In this document: piece by piece, positions 16,606 through 24,611 of the stretch | How the letters are laid out: every line of letters starts with the position of its first letter | How positions within the stretch are numbered: the first letter of the stretch is position 1 | NCBI GenBank assembly: GCA_947258715.1 | Contig: CAMYJH010000044.1 | Coordinates: 1 to 36,307 of the forward strand | Direction: 5' to 3' | Source: an uncultured Gammaproteobacteria bacterium | GTDB taxonomy: Bacteria; Pseudomonadota; Gammaproteobacteria; HK1 | Length of the DNA stretch: 36,307 nucleotides | Program-made: the position numbers and the translations under genes | The notes under the pieces: generated by a model | The model's database searches: none | What the model was told of the DNA's origin: nothing | The model's input: only the letters and a program-made list of their open reading frames with translations

Positions 16606-17028
16606 ATGGCGAATGCGCACGGCGTCGCGGACCATTGGGAGCATTTTCCGCATATCGCGGACATCGGCGTGCGCGGTGTCGGTAAGAGCAAGCAGGCGGC
16701 CTGTGCGCTGATCGCGGCGGTCGCTGAGATCGACCACATCGCGCCGAGGACGAAGGTGCACATCAGGTGCAGCGCGGCGAACGACGAAGCGCTGCTGGTG
16801 CAATGGCTCAACGCCCTCGTCTTCGAGATGGCGACCCGCGGCATGCTGTTTTGCCGCTTTCAGGTGCAGATCGAGGGCAACAGTCTTGAAGCAGACGCGT
16901 TCGGCGAGCCCATCGACACGCAGAAGCATGAAGTTGGAGCGGAGGCCAAGGGGGCCACCTACACCGAGCTCTGCGTGCGCCGGCTGGATGACGGCCGCTG
17001 GCTGGCCCAATGCGTGGTGGATGTCTAA
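16606..17028 (+). CDS. Archease, RtcB activator
   Basis: From MANAHGVADHWEHFPHIADIG (16606) this is a 140-aa archease. Archease speeds guanylylation and turnover of RtcB and widens its NTP use. Seen are the N-terminal HWEHFPHIADIGVRG segment with the conserved Asp, the central LLVQWLNALVFEMATRGMLF helix, and the C-terminal end in VVDV, whose acidic residue joins the metal site in known archeases. It is 34 nt upstream of rtcB, as a two-gene operon. An earlier in-frame ATG or TTG at 16582 is possible but adds no family sequence. Confidence 0.9.
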   Translation: MANAHGVADHWEHFPHIADIGVRGVGKSKQAACALIAAVAEIDHIAPRTKVHIRCSAANDEALLVQWLNALVFEMATRGMLFCRFQVQIEGNSLEADAFGEPIDTQKHEVGAEAKGATYTELCVRRLDDGRWLAQCVVDV

Positions 17029-17062
17029 GCGGCGGGCACGGCGAATCTGACGGGAGTCGACA

Positions 17063-18493
17063 GTGGACCTGACGAGGCTTAAGCGAGTCACGGACACCGA
17101 ATGGCACATTCCGCCGAGCGGCGCCATGCGCGTGCCCGGGATCGTTTATGCTGATGCAGATTTGATCGCCGACATGGACGACAAGGTTTCGCAGCAGGTG
17201 TGCAACGTCGCCGCCTTGCCGGGCATTGTCAAAGCGTCCTTCGCCATGCCGGATGCGCACTGGGGCTACGGATTTCCCATCGGCGGGGTCGCCGCTTTCG
17301 ACCCGGATGCCGGCGGCGTGGTCTCTGCCGGCGGCGTCGGCTTCGATATTTCCTGCGGCGTGCGCGCCATGACCACCGGCCTCAACGCCGCCGACATCGA
17401 GGCGGTGAAAGAATCGCTGGCCCGGTCGCTGTTCGCCAAGGTGCCGGTGGGAATCGGCAGCACCGGAGAGCTTCGCCTTAGCGACCGAGAAATGGATGCC
17501 ATGCTCGCCGGCGGCGCCCGCTGGGCGCTGCAGCAAGGTTATGGCGAAGAGCGCGATCTCTTGCGCATGGAGGAAGGCGGCTGCATGGCCGGCGCCGATC
17601 CGGCCTGTGTCTCAGCGCGGGCGCGCAAGCGCCAGCGCAAGGAGATGGGCACCCTGGGCTCCGGCAACCACTATCTCGAAGTCCAGGTCGTGGCCGAGAT
17701 CTATGACGAAGCCACCGCCGCGGCGTTCGGCTTAAATCAGGACGCGGTGGTGGTCAGCATCCACTGCGGTTCGCGCGGGCTCGGCCACCAGATCGGCACC
17801 GAATTCCTGGCGGAAATGGTGGCCCAGGCGCCGGTGCTCGGCATCGCCCTGCCCGACCGCGAGCTGGCCTGCGCGCCGCTGGATTCCGAACTTGGCCAGC
17901 GCTATCTGGGCGCCATGCGCGCCGGGATCAACTGTGCCCTTGCCAACCGCCAGATCATCGGCCACCTGACGCGGGAAGTGTTCGCCCAGTTCTTCCCGGC
18001 GGCGCGCCTCGAGCTGCTGTTCGACGTCTCGCACAACACCTGCAAGCAGGAAACGCACCGCATCAACGGCGCCAGGAAGGCGCTTTTCGTCCATCGCAAA
18101 GGGGCGACCCGCGCTTTTGGTCCCGGTGCGCCGAGTCTTCCGGAAGACCTTCGGACCTGGGGACAGCCGGTACTGATCGGAGGCAGCATGGGCACCGCCT
18201 CTTATGTGCTGGTGGGCACGCGGGACAGCGAGACGCATGCTTTTGCCTCCGCCTGCCACGGCGCCGGCCGGCAGATGAGCCGCCACCAGGCGCGCAAGCG
18301 CTGGGGCGGCCGGGCGGTGAGAGACGAGCTGGCCGAACGCGGCATCATCGTGCGTAGCCCGTCGCCCCGCGGCGTGGCGGAGGAGGCGCCGGGCGCCTAC
18401 AAGGATGTAAGCGCAGTCGTGGAAGCGGGAGAAAAAGCAGGACTCGCCGGTCGGGTTGCTCGACTACGCCCCGTGGTCTGTATCAAGGGCTAA
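17063..18493 (+). CDS. rtcB: RtcB 3'-phosphate RNA ligase
   Basis: This 476-aa protein starts with GTG at 17063. It joins RNA 2',3'-cyclic or 3'-phosphate ends to 5'-OH ends using GTP and Mn(2+). All signature elements are present: MPDAHWGYGFPIGG, GGVGFDISCGVR with Asp95 and Cys98 as metal ligands, MGTLGSGNHYLEVQ, SIHCGSRGLGHQ, DVSHNTCKQE, VLIGGSMGTASYVL and CHGAGR with the guanylylated His399. It is full length, co-directional with archease, and there is no rtcA or rtcR in the window, so the usual sigma54-controlled rtc operon is not present here. Confidence 0.95.
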   Translation: MDLTRLKRVTDTEWHIPPSGAMRVPGIVYADADLIADMDDKVSQQVCNVAALPGIVKASFAMPDAHWGYGFPIGGVAAFDPDAGGVVSAGGVGFDISCGVRAMTTGLNAADIEAVKESLARSLFAKVPVGIGSTGELRLSDREMDAMLAGGARWALQQGYGEERDLLRMEEGGCMAGADPACVSARARKRQRKEMGTLGSGNHYLEVQVVAEIYDEATAAAFGLNQDAVVVSIHCGSRGLGHQIGTEFLAEMVAQAPVLGIALPDRELACAPLDSELGQRYLGAMRAGINCALANRQIIGHLTREVFAQFFPAARLELLFDVSHNTCKQETHRINGARKALFVHRKGATRAFGPGAPSLPEDLRTWGQPVLIGGSMGTASYVLVGTRDSETHAFASACHGAGRQMSRHQARKRWGGRAVRDELAERGIIVRSPSPRGVAEEAPGAYKDVSAVVEAGEKAGLAGRVARLRPVVCIKG

Positions 18494-18625
18494 GGTTCGC
18501 CCAAGCATTTGCCCCAGCCGGGGCAACAGCACGCCGTGATGGCGATAACGATGCCCTCGCCCGAAGATCGAGATCGAGATCGAGCAAGATCCCTTTCAAT
18601 CGGCGTCACCTGCCCAGGCTACGAC

Positions 18626-20482
18626 TCAATCGGCCTCGCGTTCGATGCTGCAGCAGTGCGGAGAACCGAGTCCGGTATCGGTCGCACTCAGTTCCATAAT
18701 TGCACCGGTGACCGGATTCGATCGGAACGCGGTGCATCCTTTCAATCCTGCGCTCCAGGCTGCATCGTAGAGCGAGCTGAAGTCTTCGAAAATGTAATCT
18801 TCGGGCACGTTAACTGTTTTCGAGATGGCGTTATCCACGTACGGTTGCAGTGCCGCCACCATGTCGAGATGCGCGCGGGGCGGCAACTCGTGGGCGCATA
18901 CGTAGCACGGCGGCATTTCTCGACTCCCGGGATCGAGCTCGAGCCATTTGTGAAAAGCATAATCCCGCACCCGATGTTTAGCGTAGGAGCCGTCGACCTT
19001 GAGCACGCGCCGGTCATATTCTTGCGCAAAAACCGGCTCTATACCGCTGGATACGTTGTTTGCCAGCAGGCTGATGGTGCCGGCAGGCGCTATCGCGGTC
19101 AGATGGCTGTTACGTATTCCGTGCTCTGCAATGCCATGGCGAATATCATCCGGCAGCGACTTCACAAAATGACCGCCAAGGAAAGCGTTGCGATCGAAAA
19201 ACGGAAAGGCGCCTTTCTCCCTCGCCAGCTTTATCGACGTCCGGTAGGCGGTATGACAAATGAGAGCCATCACCTCCGCTGCCGTCCGTCGGCCCAAGTC
19301 GGAATCGTAGTCGGCGCCAAGCATGATCAGGGCATCGCCTAAGCCGGTGATCCCGAGCCCAATCCGGCGCGTGCCGCGCGCCTGATCTGCATGTAACTGC
19401 AGCGGAAATTCCGATACTTCGATCACGTTATCGAGGAAACGCGTGGCCGTGGCGGCGTGCCCGGCAATGGCGTCGAAGTCGAAAGTCGCCGAATCGCTAT
19501 AGGCGTGATCCACGAAGGCCGCGAGGTTGATGGAGCCTAGATCACAGGCGCCGTAGGGCGGCAATGGGATCTCGCCGCAGGGATTCGTTGCCGTCAGGTG
19601 CTCGCGGTACGCCAGATTGTTTTGCTTGTTGATCGTATCGACGAAGAGGACCCCCGGTTCCGCATAGTCATACGCTCCGCGCAATATTTTTTCCCACAGT
19701 TCGCGTGCGCGCACCGACCGCAGGATCACGCAGGGCACGGCATCTTTCTCTCCCGTCCAACGTCGGTAGACGTGCCGCGAATCGGCAACACTCTTGCTAT
19801 CGAGATGGGCGGCCGGGAACACGAGCGGCCAGTCATCGTCACGCGCCACGGCCGCCATGAAGTCGTCGCTGATCTGGACCGATAGATTGAAATTGCGCAG
19901 TGAGCCGGACTCACGTTTTGCGGCGATAAAAGTTTCGATATCCGGGTGATCGCAACGGAGCGTCGCCATCATGGCGCCGCGGCGAGAACCGGTAGAGAGC
20001 AAAGTTGCGCATGACGCGTCCCAGATTTGCATGAACGATACCGGTCCCGAGGCGATGGTTCCGGTAGATTGAGCGAGGCTTCCGGCGGGACGAAGTGTCG
20101 AGAAGTCGTACCCGACTCCGCCTCCCTGCTGCATGGTGAGCGCCCCTTCGTGCAGAGCACTGAATATGCCGTCCATCGAGTCTTCCAGCACACCCATAAC
20201 GAAACAGTTGAACAGGGTCACGCGATTGGATGTTCCCGCTCCGGCAAGAATGCGACCGCCGGGCAAAAATCGGAAAGCGCTCAAGGCTTGCCGAAACTGT
20301 CTCGACCACCGCTTGCGGTCTTTTGTCTCAGCGGCGGCGACCGCAATGGCAATCCGATCCCAGCTCTCGCCGATACCGGCTTCCCGAGCCCGCCCGTGCG
20401 ACCGGAGCCGGTATTTGCTGTCCCAGACCAGTCGGGATATTTCCTGGATGAATGGCTCTGACACGACGCTGGTTATTCTCAC
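18626..20482 (-). CDS. nrdJ: Adenosylcobalamin-dependent (class II) ribonucleotide reductase
   Basis: This 618-aa protein starts with GTG at 20482. It reduces ribonucleotides to deoxyribonucleotides using a cobalamin-generated thiyl radical, without oxygen. The catalytic NPCGEIPLPPYGACDLGSINL region holds Asn300, radical Cys302 and Glu304. Redox partners are Cys93 (FNCFVMG) and Cys313. The QQGGGVGYDFSTLRP and PAGTISLLANNVSSGIEPVF motifs are typical of NrdJ. The C-terminus ends in CCSIEREAD, a short Cys pair near the end that may serve as the shuttle for reduction. No cobalamin riboswitch hallmarks are seen in the 220 bp upstream. Confidence 0.92.
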   Translation of the reverse strand: MRITSVVSEPFIQEISRLVWDSKYRLRSHGRAREAGIGESWDRIAIAVAAAETKDRKRWSRQFRQALSAFRFLPGGRILAGAGTSNRVTLFNCFVMGVLEDSMDGIFSALHEGALTMQQGGGVGYDFSTLRPAGSLAQSTGTIASGPVSFMQIWDASCATLLSTGSRRGAMMATLRCDHPDIETFIAAKRESGSLRNFNLSVQISDDFMAAVARDDDWPLVFPAAHLDSKSVADSRHVYRRWTGEKDAVPCVILRSVRARELWEKILRGAYDYAEPGVLFVDTINKQNNLAYREHLTATNPCGEIPLPPYGACDLGSINLAAFVDHAYSDSATFDFDAIAGHAATATRFLDNVIEVSEFPLQLHADQARGTRRIGLGITGLGDALIMLGADYDSDLGRRTAAEVMALICHTAYRTSIKLAREKGAFPFFDRNAFLGGHFVKSLPDDIRHGIAEHGIRNSHLTAIAPAGTISLLANNVSSGIEPVFAQEYDRRVLKVDGSYAKHRVRDYAFHKWLELDPGSREMPPCYVCAHELPPRAHLDMVAALQPYVDNAISKTVNVPEDYIFEDFSSLYDAAWSAGLKGCTAFRSNPVTGAIMELSATDTGLGSPHCCSIEREAD

Positions 20483-20705
20483 ATTTACAAATCAGCAACA
20501 GATTGTGACTATACAACGCCAATCTCAAGACAACCGTATGAGCAAGATCCCAACGGGGCGCTGGCCCGATGGGAGGGTCTCGATGAGCCCGGGGCCGCGT
20601 CATGAATTGCCGCTTCGGGCGGCGATCGTACCTGCATCCTTCCGAGCTCGTTAGAGGATTCGGTTGCTTTAATCAGGGCCTGGCATTCTGAGAACGGAGA
20701 TAAAA

Positions 20706-21173
20706 ATGGCGATTGAAGAAGGAAAGGCGGCGCCGGCGTTTAGCTTTGAAAATGCGGATGGCGAAAACATTTCACTCAAGGGTCTCAGGGGCCAGGACGT
20801 TATCGTGTACTTCTATCCCAAGGACGATACACCCGGGTGCACCAAAGAGGCCTGCGGTTTTCGTGACATGTGGAAACAGATCCAGAAGATTGGGGCCGTG
20901 GTGCTCGGTGTATCCCCCGACGACACGGCTTCACACCGAAAATTCGCGGCCAAGTACAAGCTCCCCTTCCCTCTGCTCTCCGATCCTGACAAAAAGGTGA
21001 TGCAGAAATACGGAGCCTGGGGCGAGAAGACGCTTTACGGCAAGAAGACCACGGGTGTTATCCGCTCCACGGTGTGGATCGGGCCGGACGGCAAGGTGCG
21101 CAAGCACTGGAAGCGGGTCGCCAAAGCCGCGGATCACCCGGAAAAGGTTCTTCAGGCGCTTAAGAGCGGTTGA
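20706..21173 (+). CDS. bcp: Thiol peroxidase of the Bcp/PrxQ family
   Basis: This 155-aa cytoplasmic peroxiredoxin reduces hydrogen and organic peroxides with thioredoxin. The peroxidatic Cys is in YPKDDTPGCTKEACGFRD, where a second Cys five residues on (CTKEAC) is the resolving Cys of the atypical 2-Cys PrxQ type. The rest (GVSPDDTASHRKFAAKYKL, PFPLLSD) matches the thioredoxin fold. A GGAGATAAAA stretch precedes the ATG. It is divergent from nrdJ. Full length. Confidence 0.95.
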   Translation: MAIEEGKAAPAFSFENADGENISLKGLRGQDVIVYFYPKDDTPGCTKEACGFRDMWKQIQKIGAVVLGVSPDDTASHRKFAAKYKLPFPLLSDPDKKVMQKYGAWGEKTLYGKKTTGVIRSTVWIGPDGKVRKHWKRVAKAADHPEKVLQALKSG

Positions 21174-21720
21174 GTTACCGGACTCAACGCCACTGACACG
21201 GACCAGTGCCTTTCTCTTGACCCTTGGTCGCGGATTTAAGGCCGCCTGGGCGCCCCTAGGCTGTTGCGACGCGGGAAAGCCGCCTTTAAGCCCACATCGG
21301 TTAGCTGTTCTGCCCCCATCCTTCGCTTTCCCGCAATTCGGGCGACCTGGCGACCGAAAGCAGCTACCCGCTAGCCCCCGCAGCCCCAAGCCCGTTAGCT
21401 CAAATTCAGCGTCGATTTGACGCTGGAGAAAGGCAAAGCGCGCATATCTGAGCGGCCCGGTCGCCTTGTCTGGGCTTGGTGGGGGGCGTTTCTTGTTTCG
21501 CCGCTCCCTTGACCCGTCCTGGAGCTCTAAAGGCCTAGACAGCCTCTCGCAAAAAAACCCCGACGCGGGGCCGGGGCTTTATTCTCTTTTCGGAGAGGTC
21601 CGCGCTTGAGCGCCGACTAGGAAACGGCCTGCCGGCGGTTCGCGGGTTACGTCTATGGCGCTAAACCCGGCTCACCTCGAGCGAGTCGACCAGGGCGATT
21701 TTCAGGCGAATTTTCCCAGG
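21174..21720. other. Intergenic region, about 550 bp
   Basis: No plausible gene is seen. It holds a 7-bp hairpin CAGCGTC-gattt-GACGCTG (21407-21425) and a strong terminator (21551-21575) serving the minus-strand gene at 21721 and perhaps bcp. I compared it by eye with hallmark segments of tmRNA, RNase P RNA and SRP RNA and found none. Confidence 0.5.
21551..21577 (-). terminator. Rho-independent terminator
   Basis: On the minus strand CCCCG-gccccgcgt-CGGGG is followed by TTTTTTT. It lies about 145 bp beyond the 87-aa gene. On the plus strand the same hairpin is followed by CTTTATTCTCTTTT, so it may act in both directions between convergent genes. Confidence 0.7.
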
Positions 21721-21984
21721 TTAATACCATCTTCCGGACGACTTTAAGTGACGTTCATACGCTTCACTGATAGCGTCGTCCCCAGACTCGATAAAGGCTT
21801 CCTCAATCCAAGCGACGCGCTCCCAATCGCTCTCGTTTCCGTGGTCCTTGATGTAATCACGAGCCGTGAAGAAATCCAATTTATCCCCACTCGCACCAAG
21901 CTCGCGGGCCCGGCGATTAAGCCAGGCCATGTCTTCTTCGTCGGGCATCGAAGCCCTTGCATCTCTGTTTTGTTCGTCGCTCAT
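21721..21984 (-). CDS. Small acidic hypothetical protein
   Basis: From ATG 21984 with a strong RBS (AGGAGGAAAATC) the protein has 87 aa: MSDEQNRDARASMPDEEDMAW, then RRARELGASGDKLDFFTARDYIKDHG and a C-terminal YERHLKSSGRWY. It is acidic and mostly helical, and no domain is recognised. The frame is open upstream to 22074 but without a better start. Own RBS and own terminator suggest a single-gene unit. Confidence 0.65.
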   Translation of the reverse strand: MSDEQNRDARASMPDEEDMAWLNRRARELGASGDKLDFFTARDYIKDHGNESDWERVAWIEEAFIESGDDAISEAYERHLKSSGRWY

Positions 21985-22099
21985 GATTTTCCTCCTTGCT
22001 CTCCAAATCGGCCTCTCAGAATCGCCCAGGAGCCGACTTCTCGCCCTTAACTTAATTCTACCCCTTAACAACAATCAGGCGGCTGCCATTTATTCGTAA

Positions 22100-22210
22100 A
22101 TGGCGTTTATCAGTGCCGTTGAAGCCCAAAGGGGCAAGGCAATATCAGACGACGATGCGGACGCGCTCATTGCAAAGGCACAAGCCAAAATTGACAAGAT
22201 TCTTGGCTAA
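22100..22210 (+). CDS. Possible 36-aa small protein
   Basis: ATG 22100 to TAA 22210 encodes MAFISAVEAQRGKAISDD.. ending in AKAQAKIDKILG, a helical, alanine- and lysine-rich peptide. A hairpin with GC-rich stem (22306-22339) follows about 95 bp on. No strong RBS is seen. The absence of rare or odd codons and the downstream hairpin make it plausible only. Confidence 0.3.
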   Translation: MAFISAVEAQRGKAISDDDADALIAKAQAKIDKILG

Positions 22211-22305
22211 TCAGACTGTGCCCATAGTGGCGATCCCGTTGACTCTGGCGTCGCGGTTGGTTCACCTCATAGCCGGGAAGGGCTTGCACTCAAGGTGAAA
22301 TGGAG

Positions 22306-22339
22306 AAGCCCCCGAAGGCTTAACGTCCAACGGGGGCTT
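22306..22339 (+). terminator. GC-rich hairpin, weak terminator
   Basis: AAGCCCCCG (22306-22314) pairs with CGGGGGCTT (22331-22339) around a 16-nt loop. The plus strand continues TGTGG, so the U-tract is poor. It is symmetrical enough to work in either direction. Confidence 0.45.
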
Positions 22340-22476
22340 TGTGGCCCTGGGCTTCGAGTCGGCAGCTATCCATACATAGCGTCAAAGAAGGCGCGCACCG
22401 GTTGCGGTAACTGCTCCTGCTGATCAAATGACAGTGCCCAGTGTCCCCGCTCGTCATTCCGGGCAGTCGCTAGCGA

Positions 22477-22527
22477 TTACTCAATCTCTTCCATGATTTC
22501 CTCAATCTTCTGCTTGCCCATCTTCAT
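22477..22527 (-). CDS. Tiny 16-aa ORF, relative of the ORF at the window start
   Basis: The minus strand reads MKMGKQKIEEIMEEIE and TAA. The start overlaps the stop of the upstream frame as TGATG, and GAGGTGAGCC lies just upstream as RBS. About 25 nt around the RBS and start are nearly identical to the same region at window start (1-80). Such a conserved start region with diverging body suggests a small-protein or leader family. No function is known. Confidence 0.4.
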   Translation of the reverse strand: MKMGKQKIEEIMEEIE

Positions 22528-22838
22528 CAAGGCTCACCTCTAACATTCAGGCTCGACGTATCCATCACCGATGGAAGCCCTCGGGTCAAGAGGGGACTTC
22601 TATGCTTTCTATACTCGGCCAGATCGTCCCCCTTCACCGCCGGCGCTTGCCGGCTCCCGTCTGTGTCCGCCAGCTCCGTGGGGGTAACCACCGAGTTGAG
22701 CGAACGGACCCTGGCCTTCAGCAGACGGGCCACGTTGCGTGCCTCGGGACCGGTGATCAGCAGCGTGGTCTGCGCGTTCTCGAGAATGAGACGCGCAATG
22801 TCCGCCCACGTCCGGCACGTCGCGGCGGGGCACCACAA
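22527..22838 (-). CDS. Unrecognised ORF, possibly a frameshifted fragment
   Basis: A TTG-initiated frame of 103 aa contains well-behaved sequence (DIARLILENAQTTLLITG, PEARNVARLLKARVRSLNS, VVTPTELADTD) with GC-rich third positions. A better-looking N-terminus (VASIHVVVPRRDVPDV) lies in the adjoining frame (start TTG 22860), which suggests a frameshift near 22800-22830 and a damaged gene. The family is not recognised. It is divergent from the membrane protein gene at 22877. Confidence 0.35.
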   Translation of the reverse strand: MWCPAATCRTWADIARLILENAQTTLLITGPEARNVARLLKARVRSLNSVVTPTELADTDGSRQAPAVKGDDLAEYRKHRSPLLTRGLPSVMDTSSLNVRGEP

Positions 22839-22876
22839 CGTGGATACTTGCCACGGGCAATGACGGAGTCAGGACG

Positions 22877-23629
22877 ATGGGCCTACCCGGTGGTGAGACA
22901 GTTTCGTCCTCCCCGCCATTCGAGCTCTTCGGTGCCGACCATGGGACGGCACTGGTCGTCGTCGTGCTGTCGACCGTCGCCGGTTACTTGTGGGGTCGAA
23001 GCGCAGGCAGAGACGGCGGGGACCGGCGCGCCGCAATTCTTCTGGCCGTGCTCCTCATCATCGTCGAGCTCGTCAAGCCCTGGCTCGCGATCGGCGTCTA
23101 CCAGCAGCCCTGGGCAGAGAACCTGCCGCTGCACCTTTGCAGGATCAGCACACTGCTCACCGCCGTCATGCTGCTGTCCCGCAGTTACCGTCTGTTCGAG
23201 GTGGCGTACTTCTGGGTTCTGGGCGGCGGCATCCCCGCGCTCTTAACGCCCGATCTGGCGCATGGATTTCCGCATCCCATGTTCTTCGCGTATTTCGTGG
23301 GTCATGGGCTGACGCTGACCGCCATCCTGTTCGCCGTTCCCGGCTTCGGTTTTCGGCCACGGCTCGCGTCCATTGGTCTGACCGTGATCGCATCCCTCGG
23401 GCTGATGCTCGTCGTCATCCCCGTCAACGCCCTGCTGGATACGAACTATCTGTATCTCCGCGAAAAGCCGCCGGAGCCCTCGCTTTACGACTTTCTCGGA
23501 CCGTGGCCCTGGTACATCGTGAGCACCTGGCTGGTTGGACTGCTGCTCTGCCTGGCGACTTATGCACCATTCCCGATTCTGCAATACCTTCGGAAACACC
23601 GCCCCGGTAAGACCACAGACGGTCGGTGA
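22877..23629 (+). CDS. TIGR02206/YwaF-type integral membrane protein
   Basis: This 250-aa protein has about six or seven hydrophobic segments (for example ALVVVVLSTVAGYLWG, AAILLAVLLIIVELVKPWLA, LTAILFAVPGFGF, IGLTVIASLGLMLVVIPVNA). Conserved-looking positions are FELFGADHG at the N-terminus, LPLHLCRISTLL, and PALLTPDL...FPHPMFF. This pattern matches the TIGR02206 (YwaF-like) membrane family, whose function is unknown. A 12-bp-stem terminator follows the stop. It is the only clearly intact long gene in this accessory stretch. Confidence 0.72.
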   Translation: MGLPGGETVSSSPPFELFGADHGTALVVVVLSTVAGYLWGRSAGRDGGDRRAAILLAVLLIIVELVKPWLAIGVYQQPWAENLPLHLCRISTLLTAVMLLSRSYRLFEVAYFWVLGGGIPALLTPDLAHGFPHPMFFAYFVGHGLTLTAILFAVPGFGFRPRLASIGLTVIASLGLMLVVIPVNALLDTNYLYLREKPPEPSLYDFLGPWPWYIVSTWLVGLLLCLATYAPFPILQYLRKHRPGKTTDGR

Positions 23630-23634
23630 ATTCC

Positions 23635-23689
23635 GACCGCGCCACGATCCCCAGCTGCGAATGAGCCGCACAACCTGCGTGGCGCGGTC
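23635..23689 (+). terminator. Terminator with a long loop after the membrane protein gene
   Basis: A perfect 12-bp inverted repeat, GACCGCGCCACG (23635-23646) and CGTGGCGCGGTC (23678-23689), encloses 31 nt and is followed by AGTTTTCT. It begins 5 nt after the gene's stop codon and lies between converging genes. Confidence 0.6.
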
Positions 23690-23695
23690 AGTTTT

Positions 23696-24111
23696 CTAGG
23701 GCTCGACTACCTTGCGGTTCAGATACCACGTGGCGTGACCCAGTATCGGCAGGACGGCGGCGCGACCGATGAGGAACAGGAAGGTTCCGATGGCCATCAG
23801 CACCACGACGGCGACCCCCAGACGCCAATCACCAGCGGGTTGGCGAGCACGGCTCTCACCGACGTCATGATCGCCGTGACGGAGCTTGCCGGCTTGTCCA
23901 GGAGGAGCGGGAAGCTGATCACGGAGATTGCCAGAGCCGTGCAGGCGAAGAGGAAGCCCATGAGGTTGCCGTAAATGATCAGCGCCGCGCCCAGCCGGGT
24001 TGTCAGCAGCTGGGACCAGAACTCCGAGACCGAAGCCGGCAGGTTCGAGACGAACGTTTCGAAATACATGAATTGCGCCATGAAGAGCCACGCGAACACG
24101 ACTGATTTCAT
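23696..24111 (-). pseudogene. DUF2189 membrane protein, truncated and frameshifted
   Basis: The reading frame from 24111 encodes VVFAWLFMAQFMYFETF.. through ISFPLLLDKPASSVTAIMTS and VRAVLANPLVIG, the C-terminal half of DUF2189 membrane proteins. It then hits a premature TGA. The remaining part (AVVVLMAIGTFLFLIGRAAV, LPILGHATWYLNRKVV) continues in another frame to 23696. The shift falls in a run of five G (plus-strand C at 23815-23819), where one extra base would restore the frame. About the first 130 residues of the family are missing upstream, so repairing the frameshift would not give a complete gene. Confidence 0.75.
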
Positions 24112-24272
24112 CGGTCCAACTTCTGCCGACGGGGAACACTACAGCCATGTCCTGCCGGGACTACAGGAAGAGGCGGCATACAAAGGTCAACACCGCATTT
24201 AGTGTTGCACTGCAATGATTAGCAACTGATTAGCAAGAACGGCGCTTTGTTAGTGAGTGCTATTGATGGGAA

Positions 24273-24375
24273 TGGCGGAGAGGGAGGGATTCGAACCCCC
24301 GGACCCTCGCGGATCAACGGTTTTCAAGTCAACGGTTTTCAAGACCGCCGCTTTCGACCACTCAGCCACCTCTCC
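24273..24375 (-). tRNA. tRNA-Ser (UGA) with a 15-nt internal duplication
   Basis: The gene has acceptor GGAGAGG paired to CCTCTCC, discriminator G and encoded CCA, a normal D-arm and T-arm (GGGTTCGAATCCC), and anticodon TGA in TCTTGAAAA. Total length is 103 nt instead of the expected 88 because CTTGAAAACCGTTGA, covering the anticodon loop and the 3' side of the anticodon stem, occurs twice in tandem (plus strand 24314-24328 and 24329-24343). Without one copy it would be an ordinary class II tRNA-Ser. Whether it is functional is unclear. Confidence 0.85.
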
Positions 24376-24539
24376 GAAGGGCCGAGGAGCATAGCCCAAT
24401 CGGCCCTTTTAGGCGAAATGCGGGGCGCTGCTGGGGACCTGTTTCTCTCAGCCCCGGTCGCAGCCGCCCGTGGTTTTATTACGGCTTGTCCATCTGCTTG
24501 CGGTGGGGTGCGCCTCAGGTATGATCAGGCGCAACTTGG

Positions 24540-24567
24540 TTGAAATTCCAAATTGTGACCCCATACT
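24540..24567 (+). promoter_or_regulatory. Candidate promoter of the BI-1 family gene
   Basis: TTGAAA (24540-24545), 16-nt spacer, CATACT (24562-24567) precede the gene by 45 nt. It matches the sigma70 consensus in nine of twelve positions. Confidence 0.35.
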
Positions 24568-24611
24568 AAGATGGTGGAAAAATTCTTTGTTTTCAGGAGG
24601 TTTTGACAGCA

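Noticed and set aside
18509..19342. Plus-strand open frame of 277 codons
   Set aside because: It is antisense to nrdJ, whose motifs are unambiguous, and has no family features.
20483..20705. Cobalamin riboswitch upstream of nrdJ
   Set aside because: The B12-box hallmark (GCCAGGAGACC-like) and the conserved GCCACTG segments are not found on the minus strand.
21174..21720. Structured RNA gene (tmRNA, RNase P RNA, SRP RNA)
   Set aside because: None of the hallmark segments of these RNAs is present. Only a short hairpin and the terminator can be supported.
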